In this document: positions 27,773 through 36,530 of the stretch, piece by piece | How the letters are laid out: every line of letters starts with the position of its first letter | How positions within the stretch are numbered: position 1 is the first letter of the stretch | Assembly (NCBI GenBank): GCA_016718035.1 | Contig: JADKEK010000002.1 | Coordinates: 186,001 to 250,000 of the forward strand | DNA from: Bacteroidota bacterium | GTDB taxonomy: Bacteria > Bacteroidota > Bacteroidia > Chitinophagales > BACL12 | DNA length: 64,000 bases | Direction of reading: 5' to 3' | The notes under the pieces: generated by a model | Seen by the model: the letters and a program-made list of their open reading frames with translations, nothing else | The model's database searches: none | What the model was told of the DNA's origin: nothing | Translations under genes and position numbers: made by a program

Positions 27773-29254
27773 ATGAATTTAAATTTACTTATAATAATTC
27801 CTGCAATTACCGCTTTGGGAATTGTGTTCAGCAGTGGATTGAAACAGGTGCGTTTTGTCGCATTTGCCGGTGCTGTAATTCAGTTGGTGCTAAGTTTTGT
27901 GTTGTTATTTTTATTTCAACAGGAGCGAAATGCCGGTAATAATGAACAATTTATTTTCCAGGCAACCTATAACTGGTTTCCATCCATAAATATCAACTAC
28001 CATATCGGAGTTGATGGTATTTCAATTGCCATGATTTTATTGACTGCATTTGTTGTATTGGCAGGTGTATTAGTATCATGGCGTCAGGAAAAACTCAGCA
28101 AAGAATTCTTTTTATTACTCACGGTATTAAGTGCCGGTGCATATGGTTATTTTATTGCATTAGATTTATTCACCCTATTCTTTTTCCTTGAAGTTGCAGT
28201 AATTCCTAAATTTTTACTGATAGGTATTTGGGGCAGCGGAAAAAAAGAATATTCAGCAATGAAACTTGCATTAATGTTAATGGGTGGTAGTGCTTTAGTA
28301 TTAGTAGGTATGATTGGCGTGTATTTTTCAGGCACTAACAGCTTAGATTTAATCACCAATGCACAATCTTCAATTGCAGAAGAAACACAACGAATATTTT
28401 TCCCGTTTTTATTTGTGGGTTTCGGCATATTCACTGCCTTATTTCCATTTCACACCTGGGTTCCTGACGGACACTCATCTGCACCTACTGCAGCATCAAT
28501 GTTTTTGGCAGGTATATCAATGAAACTTGGTGGTTATGGTTGCTTGCGTGCTGCTGTGTATTTAATGCCGGAAGCCGCTGCTTATTACCAACCGGTTATT
28601 ATTATTTTATCGGCCATTGCCATTATTTACGGCGCATTTGCTACGCTGATGCAAACCGATTTAAAATATATCAATGCATATTCGTCCGTTTCACATTGTG
28701 GTTTTGTGTTATTAGGAATAGGCATGTTGAATCAAACAGCAATAAACGGAGCAGTGTTACAAATGGTATCACACGGATTAATGACAGCCCTTTTCTTTGC
28801 TGCAATCGGAATGGTTTATGACCGCACACATACCAGAATGGTAAAAGATATTGGTGGCTTATTAAAAGTAATGCCATTTATTGCTACCGTATTTATTCTC
28901 GCAGGTTTATGTTCTTTAGGCTTGCCGGGTTTAAGTGGATTTGTAGCAGAAATGACTGTATTTATGGGTAGCTGGCAAAATCCGGAAACCTTATATCGGG
29001 TAGCAACAATTTTGGCTTGTGCAAGTATTGTGGTGACAGCAGTTTATATTTTACGCGCCGCAGGCAAAACAATGTTTGGTCCAATTGTTAATCAGGAACA
29101 TTTAAGTTTTACAGATGCCGCTTGGAACGAACGTTTGGCTGCCATAGTATTATTAGCTGCCATTTTAATTATGGGTATTGCCCCATTTGTGGTTACTGAT
29201 ATTATTTATCCCGGAACGGAAGTTATGATGCAAAAAATAATTGTACATCAATAA
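27773..29254 (+). CDS. nuoM: NADH-quinone oxidoreductase subunit M
   Basis: The second antiporter-like proton-pumping subunit, 493 residues with about 14 helices. Conserved parts are YHIGVDGISIAMILLTAFVVL, FFFLEVAVIPKFLLIGIWG (with the key glutamate) and FPFHTWVPDGHSSAPTAASMFLAGISMKLGGYG. Starts 51 bases after nuoL. Intact. Confidence 0.95.
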   Translation: MNLNLLIIIPAITALGIVFSSGLKQVRFVAFAGAVIQLVLSFVLLFLFQQERNAGNNEQFIFQATYNWFPSININYHIGVDGISIAMILLTAFVVLAGVLVSWRQEKLSKEFFLLLTVLSAGAYGYFIALDLFTLFFFLEVAVIPKFLLIGIWGSGKKEYSAMKLALMLMGGSALVLVGMIGVYFSGTNSLDLITNAQSSIAEETQRIFFPFLFVGFGIFTALFPFHTWVPDGHSSAPTAASMFLAGISMKLGGYGCLRAAVYLMPEAAAYYQPVIIILSAIAIIYGAFATLMQTDLKYINAYSSVSHCGFVLLGIGMLNQTAINGAVLQMVSHGLMTALFFAAIGMVYDRTHTRMVKDIGGLLKVMPFIATVFILAGLCSLGLPGLSGFVAEMTVFMGSWQNPETLYRVATILACASIVVTAVYILRAAGKTMFGPIVNQEHLSFTDAAWNERLAAIVLLAAILIMGIAPFVVTDIIYPGTEVMMQKIIVHQ

Positions 29255-29307
29255 ATAAAATAGCATTCAATCAGCATGACATTTACTGATGTCGAAACAG
29301 ATAACAT

Positions 29308-30717
29308 ATGACGAGTGAAATACTACTACTAATGAAATTTGAGTTGATGGTTACCATCATCCTGTTCATTATTTTATTGCTAAGGTTAGGTAAAAATGTA
29401 ATGCCAACATCTACATTACTCAACCTTGTGAATATATTACTCGCTGTAAATTTTATTGCCGGATTTTTCAGCAACACAGTTGGTGATGCTTTTGGCAGCA
29501 TGTTCCATAGCACCCAATTAATTCATCTTGAAAAAAACATTCTCAACTTAGCCGTTTTAGTTATTTCATTACAATCTCGCGAATGGCTCAGCACGCATAA
29601 ACATATTCATGAGTTTTATGTTATTTTATTAGCTTCTTTGTCTGGGATGTTTTTTATGATTTCTGCTCAAAACATGTTTATGTTTTATTTAGGGCTGGAA
29701 CTATCAACTATTCCGCTTGCAGCATTAGCTAACTTCGATTTAGCAAAACGCAAATCAGGTGAAGCTGCTATGAAGTTTATCATTTCTTCCGCATTTTCAT
29801 CAGGTATATTATTATTTGGCATTTCATTGCTATACGGTGCGCTGGGCACTTTAAGTTATGAAGGTATAGCAGCTACTATGAGTGGTCAGCCGTTGCTCAT
29901 ATTAGCATTTGTAATGATACTTGCAGGGTTTGCATTTAAAATGAGTGCGGTTCCTTTCCACTTATGGACTGCAGATGTTTACGAAGGTGCACCTGTGGCT
30001 GTTACTGCGTATTTAAGTGTAGTTTCTAAAGGCGCAGTCATTTTTGTTTTCTTTAGCGTTTTATATACCGCATTCGAACATATTTTTATTTCCTGGTATA
30101 ATTTCCTGTTTTTGATAAGTGTGCTCACCATGATTACAGGTAATTTATTTGCATTAAGGCAAAACAATATCAAACGATTTTTGGCCTTTTCATCTATTGC
30201 TCAGGTAGGATTTATTTTAATTGGTATAACAGGCAATTCTGCAGAAGGTGCAGCAGCTACCATATTTTTTATTCTGATTTATTTATTTTCCAATTTAGGT
30301 GCGTTTGGTGTTATTTCATTAGTAAGTGCTAAAACAGGAAAAGAAAATATTTCGGATTATAAAGGGTTTCATAAAACCAATCCATTATTAGCATGGATTT
30401 TAGCATTATCGTTATTTTCACTTGCAGGTATTCCACCTACTGCCGGATTTTTCGGTAAATTCTTTTTACTTATGTCAGGTGCTGCACAAAACAATACAGC
30501 ACTCATCGTAATAGCAGCACTCAATATGATTGTTTCGTTGTATTATTATCTCAAAGTAGTTAAAGCCATGTTTATGGATAGCAACGAAATGGCAATTCCT
30601 AAAGTGAATACCGGATTTCAAGCAGGTCTCGCTTTTGCTATTTGTATGGCTGGGTTATTAATCACCGGTTTATTTGGCGGTTGTTACGAATATATTTTTT
30701 CAATCATTCATTTATAA
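29308..30717 (+). CDS. nuoN: NADH-quinone oxidoreductase subunit N
   Basis: The third antiporter-like subunit, 469 residues, with FYLGLELSTIPLAALANFDLAKRKSGEAAMKF, VPFHLWTADVYEGAPVAVTAYLSVVSKGA and the late SLAGIPPTAGFFGKFFLL. It ends the nuo gene set. A 16-base sequence upstream of it (29253-29268) is identical to one just before nuoH (23308-23323). Confidence 0.95.
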   Translation: MTSEILLLMKFELMVTIILFIILLLRLGKNVMPTSTLLNLVNILLAVNFIAGFFSNTVGDAFGSMFHSTQLIHLEKNILNLAVLVISLQSREWLSTHKHIHEFYVILLASLSGMFFMISAQNMFMFYLGLELSTIPLAALANFDLAKRKSGEAAMKFIISSAFSSGILLFGISLLYGALGTLSYEGIAATMSGQPLLILAFVMILAGFAFKMSAVPFHLWTADVYEGAPVAVTAYLSVVSKGAVIFVFFSVLYTAFEHIFISWYNFLFLISVLTMITGNLFALRQNNIKRFLAFSSIAQVGFILIGITGNSAEGAAATIFFILIYLFSNLGAFGVISLVSAKTGKENISDYKGFHKTNPLLAWILALSLFSLAGIPPTAGFFGKFFLLMSGAAQNNTALIVIAALNMIVSLYYYLKVVKAMFMDSNEMAIPKVNTGFQAGLAFAICMAGLLITGLFGGCYEYIFSIIHL

Positions 30718-30728
30718 ATAGTAAGTAA

Positions 30729-31094
30729 ATGGCAATTAATCAAAATCACACCTTCGACGATCTGGATGGTATAAAATGCGCTATAGTAGAAAAAAATGCT
30801 TCTAAAGAACGTGTTGATTTTTTAAAAGACTTACTATCTATTAACGGCTTTACCGTTGTGGTAGTGCCTACACCTCCTGCAAAAGGTGCTCCAGTGCCTG
30901 CTGAAGGTGAAGTACCTCCTCCCCCAACATCATGGACGGTTGGTGTTGCGGATGCCACTTTTAATCCTACCAATGCTATTTATGGCAGACTGCTCCGCAC
31001 GCGCACAGGTAAAGTGGTAACTATGGCCTACTGGCAGCAAAAGGATACTGAGTCGCACGACCAGATACCGTATTTTGCCAAAACCTGGCGATAA
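30729..31094 (+). CDS. Uncharacterised 121-residue protein following nuoN
   Basis: I do not recognise this family. The product is soluble, with no signal peptide or membrane segment. Two compact halves (about 1-48, with SKERVDFLKDLLSINGFTVVVV, and 70-121, with VGVADATFNPTNAIYGRLLRTRTGKVVTMAYWQQ) flank a linker rich in Pro, Ala and Gly (50-68). It begins 11 bases after nuoN, so it is probably co-transcribed with complex I, although its own role need not be respiratory. Its codon use looks like that of its neighbours. Confidence 0.8.
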   Translation: MAINQNHTFDDLDGIKCAIVEKNASKERVDFLKDLLSINGFTVVVVPTPPAKGAPVPAEGEVPPPPTSWTVGVADATFNPTNAIYGRLLRTRTGKVVTMAYWQQKDTESHDQIPYFAKTWR

Positions 31095-31152
31095 TTTTAA
31101 GTCAGCTGCTCCTATTATCTTCCAAATTATATAGCCTTAACGCAACTGTTAT

Positions 31153-31160
31153 TAAATTTG
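31153..31160 (+). promoter_or_regulatory. -7 promoter motif of pheT
   Basis: TAAATTTG, only six bases before the pheT ATG at 31167; transcription would begin at or next to the start codon. Confidence 0.5.
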
Positions 31161-31166
31161 CGGGAT

Positions 31167-33611
31167 ATGAAAATATCCTGGAACTGGCTCAATGAATTAT
31201 TACCACTCAGTATGACAGCAAATGAAGCTGCCGTTCTGTTAACTGATATCGGATTAGAAGTAGAAGGTGTATATCCATTTTCAACTATTAACGGAGGCCT
31301 TGAAGGACTAGTTGTTGGCGAAGTAATGAGCTGCGAAAAACACGCAGATGCCGATAAATTAAAAGTTACACGGGTAAATATTGGTACTGATGAACTACTA
31401 CAAATTGTTTGCGGTGCACCAAACGTTGCTGTCGGACAAAAAGTAATTGTTGCCATTCCCGGAACTACCATTTACCCAATTAAAGGGGAGCCATTTACCA
31501 TAAAAAAAGCAAAAATACGCGGTGTTGAAAGCAGCGGTATGTTATGTGCCGAAGATGAAATTGGTATTGGTGAAAGTCACGACGGTTTAAAAATTTTACC
31601 GGATAATACTATACCTGGGACACCCGTTAAAACTTTATTTGATGTATATAATGATACAATAATCGAAATTGGATTAACTGCCAATCATGCTGATGCCAAT
31701 TCGCATACCGGTACAGCAAGAGAGTTACGTGCTGCATTAATTTCACGTGGCTTAGGCAAATCAGAATTAATATCAACGCAACAAAATAATATCTCTGTAA
31801 ATTCACTTCCTGCTGCTATTCAAGTTCAAGTTGAAAATGCCACAGCATGTCCTCGATATTCCGGCGTATTATTAAAAAATATTGTTGTTGGAGAATCGCC
31901 AAAATGGTTGCAAAATAAATTGCGTGCAATTGGTATGCGTCCAATTAATAATGTTGTAGATATTACTAATTATATTTTACAACTCTACGGTCAACCATTA
32001 CACGCATTTGACGCAGATAAAATTGAAGGCAATACCATCATTGTAAAAACTGTTCCACAAAACACAACATTTATTACACTTGATAGTAAAGAAAGAAAAT
32101 TAAGTGAACAAGATTTAATGATTTGTGATGCCAATGGTGGTATGTGTATTGCAGGAGTTTATGGCGGATTACATTCCGGTGTAACAACTACAACACAACA
32201 TGTTTTTTTAGAAAGTGCTTATTTTAATCCTTCGTATATCAGAAGGACTGAATCGGTGCATGGATTAAAAACAGATGCTTCTGCGCGTTTTGCAAAAGGG
32301 ACAGATATCGAATCAACTGTTGTCGCATTGCAACATGCTATTTCATTAATTCAAACAATTTGTGGTGGTGAAATTGCCGGAGACATTATTGACATCTACC
32401 CAAATAAAATGCCTGAATACCAGGTAAACCTAAGGTTAAGCCGTTTAGCCAAATTAAGCACTTTACAATTACCGACAGCAAACATTATTACCATTCTGGA
32501 AGCACTGAATATTACTGTAGCTCAACAAACAGATGATGTTTTACAATTGAAAGTGCCTACTTATAAAAATGACGTAATTCGCGAAATTGATATTATTGAA
32601 GAAATATTGCGCATGCATGGATTTAATAATATTCAAGTTCCGGCAACCATAAAAACACCTTATTTGGTAAGTCCGAAACCGGATAAAGAAAAAGTAAAAC
32701 TGGAAACTATTAATTATTTAGTGAGCACTGGCTTTTACGAAATATTTACCAACGCCATTTCACGTTCTAAATATGCACAAAACTATTTGCCACAATTTGC
32801 ACCAAAACAGGTAAACTTATTAAATTCATTAAATGCCGAATTGGATAGCATGCGATTAACCATGGCATTTACCGGCCTTGAAGTAATTGGATATAATAGC
32901 AATCACAAACAAACTGATTTAGCTTTATTTGAATTTGGCAGAGTATATAGTAAATCTGAAACTTATCAGGAGGCTGAAAAAATCGGCCTATTTATTTCAG
33001 GAAATAAATATCTTGAAAACTGGAAAATAAGCAATCGCAAAACAGACTTTTATGATATCAAAGCAGCTGTTGATGCTTTATTAAATAAAATGAATTGCAA
33101 AGGTGAGTGGTCACCAATTGGCAATGATAATCAAAATGATTTAGCACCACTTTTTGAGCAAGGTGCAACAATTTCAGTAGGTGGAAAAGTAATAGGTTGC
33201 TGCGGCAGTATTAAAAAACAAATACTCGGCGATTTCGATATTAAACAACCTGTTTATTTTGCCGAACTGGACTGGAATATGATGCTGGATAAAATGGCAT
33301 CCAGAAAAGTGACCTTTAAAGAAATAACCAAGTTCCCTGAAGTTCGCCGCGATTTAGCATTGGTAATCGACAAATCGGTTAACTATGATGCCATCGCTGC
33401 CATTGCTAAAAAAGAGGGCAAACCGATATTAAAAGATTTGATTCTGTTTGACGTTTACGAAGGCGAAAAGTTGGAAGGCAAAAAAAGTTATGCTATTGGC
33501 TTAACCTTTAGCAACGACGAACGGACATTAACCGATTCGGATGTAGATGGTGTTATGAAAAAATTGATGACGCGTTGCGAAACTGAACTCGGTGCCCTGA
33601 TAAGAAAATAA
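31167..33611 (+). CDS. pheT: Phenylalanyl-tRNA synthetase beta subunit
   Basis: PheT, with PheS, charges tRNA-Phe. From the ATG at 31167 (MKISWNWLNELL) it has 814 residues. A tRNA-binding OB domain at about 40-150 (VVGEVMSCEKHADADKLKVTRV) is followed by the B3/4 editing domain, a B5 domain (with the conserved PTYKNDVIREIDIIEEILR) and the C-terminal ferredoxin-fold anticodon-binding domain (KFPEVRRDLALVIDKSVNYDAI). The gene is complete. pheS is not in the window, so the two subunits are unlinked here. Confidence 0.96.
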   Translation: MKISWNWLNELLPLSMTANEAAVLLTDIGLEVEGVYPFSTINGGLEGLVVGEVMSCEKHADADKLKVTRVNIGTDELLQIVCGAPNVAVGQKVIVAIPGTTIYPIKGEPFTIKKAKIRGVESSGMLCAEDEIGIGESHDGLKILPDNTIPGTPVKTLFDVYNDTIIEIGLTANHADANSHTGTARELRAALISRGLGKSELISTQQNNISVNSLPAAIQVQVENATACPRYSGVLLKNIVVGESPKWLQNKLRAIGMRPINNVVDITNYILQLYGQPLHAFDADKIEGNTIIVKTVPQNTTFITLDSKERKLSEQDLMICDANGGMCIAGVYGGLHSGVTTTTQHVFLESAYFNPSYIRRTESVHGLKTDASARFAKGTDIESTVVALQHAISLIQTICGGEIAGDIIDIYPNKMPEYQVNLRLSRLAKLSTLQLPTANIITILEALNITVAQQTDDVLQLKVPTYKNDVIREIDIIEEILRMHGFNNIQVPATIKTPYLVSPKPDKEKVKLETINYLVSTGFYEIFTNAISRSKYAQNYLPQFAPKQVNLLNSLNAELDSMRLTMAFTGLEVIGYNSNHKQTDLALFEFGRVYSKSETYQEAEKIGLFISGNKYLENWKISNRKTDFYDIKAAVDALLNKMNCKGEWSPIGNDNQNDLAPLFEQGATISVGGKVIGCCGSIKKQILGDFDIKQPVYFAELDWNMMLDKMASRKVTFKEITKFPEVRRDLALVIDKSVNYDAIAAIAKKEGKPILKDLILFDVYEGEKLEGKKSYAIGLTFSNDERTLTDSDVDGVMKKLMTRCETELGALIRK

Positions 33612-33634
33612 AAAATGTTTACTTTTAACCACCA

Positions 33635-33943
33635 ATGAGCGCTACGCAAGAACAATTACAGGCACTTCGGACCAACTTAGACCGGTTGTTGAGAAGTTAC
33701 CAGGCTGTTAAGGGAGAAAATGAAATCCTGAAACAGCAGGTAGACGCGCAGCGCAGAGGTTTAGCCGATAAAAACCGGAAGATAGAAGAGCTTGAAAAGC
33801 AGTTCGAAATCGTCAAAACCGCTCAATCCATCGCTATTTCTAGCAATGGCAACGAATTACCCGAAGACAAAGCAGAGGTGAAAAAACGGATTAACGAACT
33901 GATTAAAGAAGTAGACAACTGCATCGCTATGCTCAACGACTGA
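33635..33943 (+). CDS. Small coiled-coil protein upstream of zapA
   Basis: A 102-residue hydrophilic protein that is almost wholly heptad-patterned (about residues 8-65, LDRLLRSYQAVKGENEILKQ and onward). It ends in a second helical stretch (RINELIKEVDNCIAMLND). It has no membrane segment. The position pheT / coiled-coil / zapA / rny recurs in Bacteroidota, and the protein may partner ZapA at the division ring in the manner of ZapB. That role is inference from context and shape only. Confidence 0.82.
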   Translation: MSATQEQLQALRTNLDRLLRSYQAVKGENEILKQQVDAQRRGLADKNRKIEELEKQFEIVKTAQSIAISSNGNELPEDKAEVKKRINELIKEVDNCIAMLND

Positions 33944-34031
33944 GCCAAAACTTACCTTACCCCAATTAGCATTTTCGTAATCTTTGGTTAACTTTAGTCC
34001 CAATTGGACAAACTGAATACCATAAAAACCA

Positions 34032-34346
34032 ATGGATACTGAAGAAAGCAAATTGTTAAATATTCATGTTACGATTTGCGACAGGCCATACAGGCTTAAA
34101 GTAAAGCCTGAGGAAGAAGAAATTGTAAGAAAAGCAGCAAGAATTATCGCTGAAAAAATAAAGGACCTCCAGATGCAGCATGCCGGTAACGACAAGCAGG
34201 ATTATCTGGCAATGACGGTGCTCACCATGATGGTTGAGCAATTGGGGGCCGAGCAAAAACAACCGGAACCGGTAATACCGGAAACCGATTTTTCGGCCGA
34301 GTTAGAGCAGCTCAATCAGCAGATAAGCAAAGCTTTGCATCCTTAA
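34032..34346 (+). CDS. zapA: Cell division protein ZapA
   Basis: ZapA binds FtsZ and promotes protofilament bundling at the division ring. The 104-residue product has the ZapA N-terminal domain (LNIHVTICDRPYRLKVKPEEEEIVRKAARIIAEKI) and a C-terminal coiled coil that forms dimers and tetramers (from about 55). It lies between the coiled-coil gene and rny, an order often seen in the phylum. A short form of the family, as usual outside proteobacteria. Confidence 0.9.
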   Translation: MDTEESKLLNIHVTICDRPYRLKVKPEEEEIVRKAARIIAEKIKDLQMQHAGNDKQDYLAMTVLTMMVEQLGAEQKQPEPVIPETDFSAELEQLNQQISKALHP

Positions 34347-34414
34347 TCTTCTCCCAAATCGCCAGTTCAGCTTGGTTTTTAGTCAGTAAGGTCCTTCATC
34401 ATAAAACCATATAT

Positions 34415-36010
34415 ATGAACGACACTTTGATGTACGTTATCATAGGCGCAGTAGCCCTGATAGCGGGAATTATTGTAGGGCGACTGATTTTCGGCCAATC
34501 GAAAAATCAGAAACAATTCGCCGAAAGAGAGGCTGAAGAAACGATTGCAGCAGCAAAAAAAGAGGCCGAACTCATCATTCAAAAAAGTAAAAACGACGCT
34601 GACGCTTACAAAAAAGAAAAATCACTGGAAATTAAAGACCAGATGATTCAGCAAAAATCCGAGGTAGAAAAAGAACGCCAGCAAAAAGTGCTGAAGTTGG
34701 AAGAGCAGGAAATGCGCATGAAACAAAAAGAGTCGCAACTTGGTCAACAACAACAACAATACAGTAAAAAAGAAGCCGAACTCAATACCCTTAAGGATAA
34801 TTTAGCCAAACAACTTGAGGTGGTAAATTTGAAAAAAGGCGAATTAGACAAGGCTTACGAAACACATATTCGCAAACTGGAAGATGTTGCCAAATTAACA
34901 GCCGATCAGGCACGCACCGAGTTAATGGAAGCATTAAAAGACGAAGCCCGCAACAAGGCGATGTCGCACATTAAAGAAATTGTGGAAGAGGCTAAACTCA
35001 AAGCCAATAAAGAAGCTAAAAAAATTATTCTTCAAACTATTCAACGCACAGCCGCCGAGCAAGCTATCGAAAATTCTGTATCGGTATTTAACCTCGACAG
35101 CGACGACCAAAAAGGTCAGATTATTGGACGTGAAGGACGAAATATTCGCGCATTAGAAGCTGCAACAGGTGTTGAATTTATTGTAGACGATACACCTGAA
35201 ACAATTATCATAAGTGGTTTTGACCCGGTTCGCCGCGAGGTTGCCCGTTTGAGTTTGCAACGCTTGGTTGCCGATGGTCGTATTCACCCTGCTCGTATCG
35301 AAGAAGTGGTGGCCAAAACCAAAAAACAAATGGAAGAGCACATCAACGAAATTGGCGAACGCACAGTTATCGAATTAGGTGTTACCGGTGTGCATCCTGA
35401 ATTAATCAGAATGGTTGGCCGTATGCGCTTCCGTTCTTCTTACGGTCAAAATTTATTACAACATAGCCGCGAGGTTGCAAACCTTTGCGCAGTAATGGCA
35501 GCAGAATTAGGCTTAAATCCAAAACTCGCCAAACGGGCAGGTTTACTCCACGATATTGGTAAAGTACCTGAGGAGGAATCAGAATTGAGCCACGCATTAC
35601 TCGGCGCCAAATTATGCGAAAAATACGGCGAACATGCTGCTATCGTAAACGCAGTTGGCGCTCACCACGATGAGATTGAAATGCAATATGTTATTTCACC
35701 AATCGTGCAGGCTTGTGATGCTATTAGCGGTGCCCGTCCGGGTGCTCGTAGAGAAATTCTCGAGAGTTATTTAAAACGTATTAAAGAAATGGAAAATCTC
35801 GCGTTAGCAAACGATGGTGTTGAAAAAGCATATGCCATTCAAGCCGGTCGCGAATTACGTGTTATTGTTGAAGCTGAAAAAGTGAGCGATAAAGTTGCTG
35901 AAGAATTATCATTCAGCATCGCCCAAAAAATTCAGGACGAAATGCAATATCCGGGTCATATCAAAGTGACAGTTATTCGCGAAAAACGCGCAATTTCTTT
36001 TGCAAAATAA
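34415..36010 (+). CDS. rny: Ribonuclease Y
   Basis: RNase Y is a membrane-tethered endoribonuclease that starts mRNA decay. The 531-residue protein has an N-terminal transmembrane helix (about 5-26) and a long coiled coil (30-200). A KH RNA-binding domain follows (GQIIGREGRNIRALEAATGVEFIVDDTPE), then an HD domain with RAGLLHDIGKVPEE holding the metal-binding His-Asp. Length is standard. It is followed by a strong terminator. Confidence 0.96.
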   Translation: MNDTLMYVIIGAVALIAGIIVGRLIFGQSKNQKQFAEREAEETIAAAKKEAELIIQKSKNDADAYKKEKSLEIKDQMIQQKSEVEKERQQKVLKLEEQEMRMKQKESQLGQQQQQYSKKEAELNTLKDNLAKQLEVVNLKKGELDKAYETHIRKLEDVAKLTADQARTELMEALKDEARNKAMSHIKEIVEEAKLKANKEAKKIILQTIQRTAAEQAIENSVSVFNLDSDDQKGQIIGREGRNIRALEAATGVEFIVDDTPETIIISGFDPVRREVARLSLQRLVADGRIHPARIEEVVAKTKKQMEEHINEIGERTVIELGVTGVHPELIRMVGRMRFRSSYGQNLLQHSREVANLCAVMAAELGLNPKLAKRAGLLHDIGKVPEEESELSHALLGAKLCEKYGEHAAIVNAVGAHHDEIEMQYVISPIVQACDAISGARPGARREILESYLKRIKEMENLALANDGVEKAYAIQAGRELRVIVEAEKVSDKVAEELSFSIAQKIQDEMQYPGHIKVTVIREKRAISFAK

Positions 36011-36025
36011 ATTAAACAGTAAATC

Positions 36026-36058
36026 ATAAAAAGGTCTCCACACGGAGGCCTTTTTTTT
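36026..36058 (+). terminator. Terminator of rny
   Basis: GGTCTCC, loop ACAC, GGAGGCC (one G-U pair) followed by eight T, starting 22 bases after the rny stop. Confidence 0.9.
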
Positions 36059-36059
36059 A

Positions 36060-36480
36060 TGGTATTATTTTTTGGAGCATCAACATCCTCCTTATCAAAA
36101 CAATCCGAACCGGCTGTCCGCTGCAACTAACACAACTACTCATTAAATTTTCCGTCTCAAACTTCCTCCGCCGTCGCATTCGTCTTAAAAATTAAATTCA
36201 CCCTTCTCACCGGCCGCTGCACAAATCAGCATCCACCGCAGCGGACACATCAACAAATTAGCACATTAGTTAGTTTCCGCTCCCATCCGGGCTCATATCT
36301 TTGTAAAATTTAGTAATTAATGCACATCCTTTCCCTATTTTTATAATTTAATTACTGCTAAATTATCATTTTAATAAATGCAGTTCATTAATTATTAAAA
36401 ATATCATTTACAGAAAATAGTATTATTGTTTTAATGATGTTGCCATCAACAAATTAAAAGATACCATCCATCCTAAAAAA
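36060..36480. other. Gene-free spacer with an orphan promoter-like motif
   Basis: About 420 bases without an ORF. The left half is relatively C-rich and contains a 10-base inverted repeat TGTCCGCTGC (36115-36124) / GCAGCGGACA (36238-36247). A TAnnTTTG match (TATCTTTG, 36296-36303) with TTTC 18 bases upstream points right, where no plus-strand gene follows. Downstream, AGTAATTAA (36310-36318) can pair with TTAATTACT (36347-36355). A short untranslated RNA ending near 36516 is possible but unproven. Confidence 0.35.
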
Positions 36481-36481
36481 C

Positions 36482-36516
36482 AAAAAAGGCCCCCCAACAA
36501 CGAAGGACCTTTTTTA
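36482..36516 (-). terminator. Terminator of the 36531-38269 module
   Basis: Minus strand: AAAAAAGGTCC, a loop, then GGGCC and six T (one G-U pair). It lies 15 bases past the stop at 36531. On the plus strand it has one mismatch, so it could also act weakly there. Confidence 0.7.
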
Positions 36517-36530
36517 TTAATGGATACGTG

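Noticed and set aside
34347..34414. 6S RNA next to zapA
   Set aside because: The gap between zapA and rny is only 68 bases, too short for 6S RNA; the arrangement known from gammaproteobacteria is not seen here.
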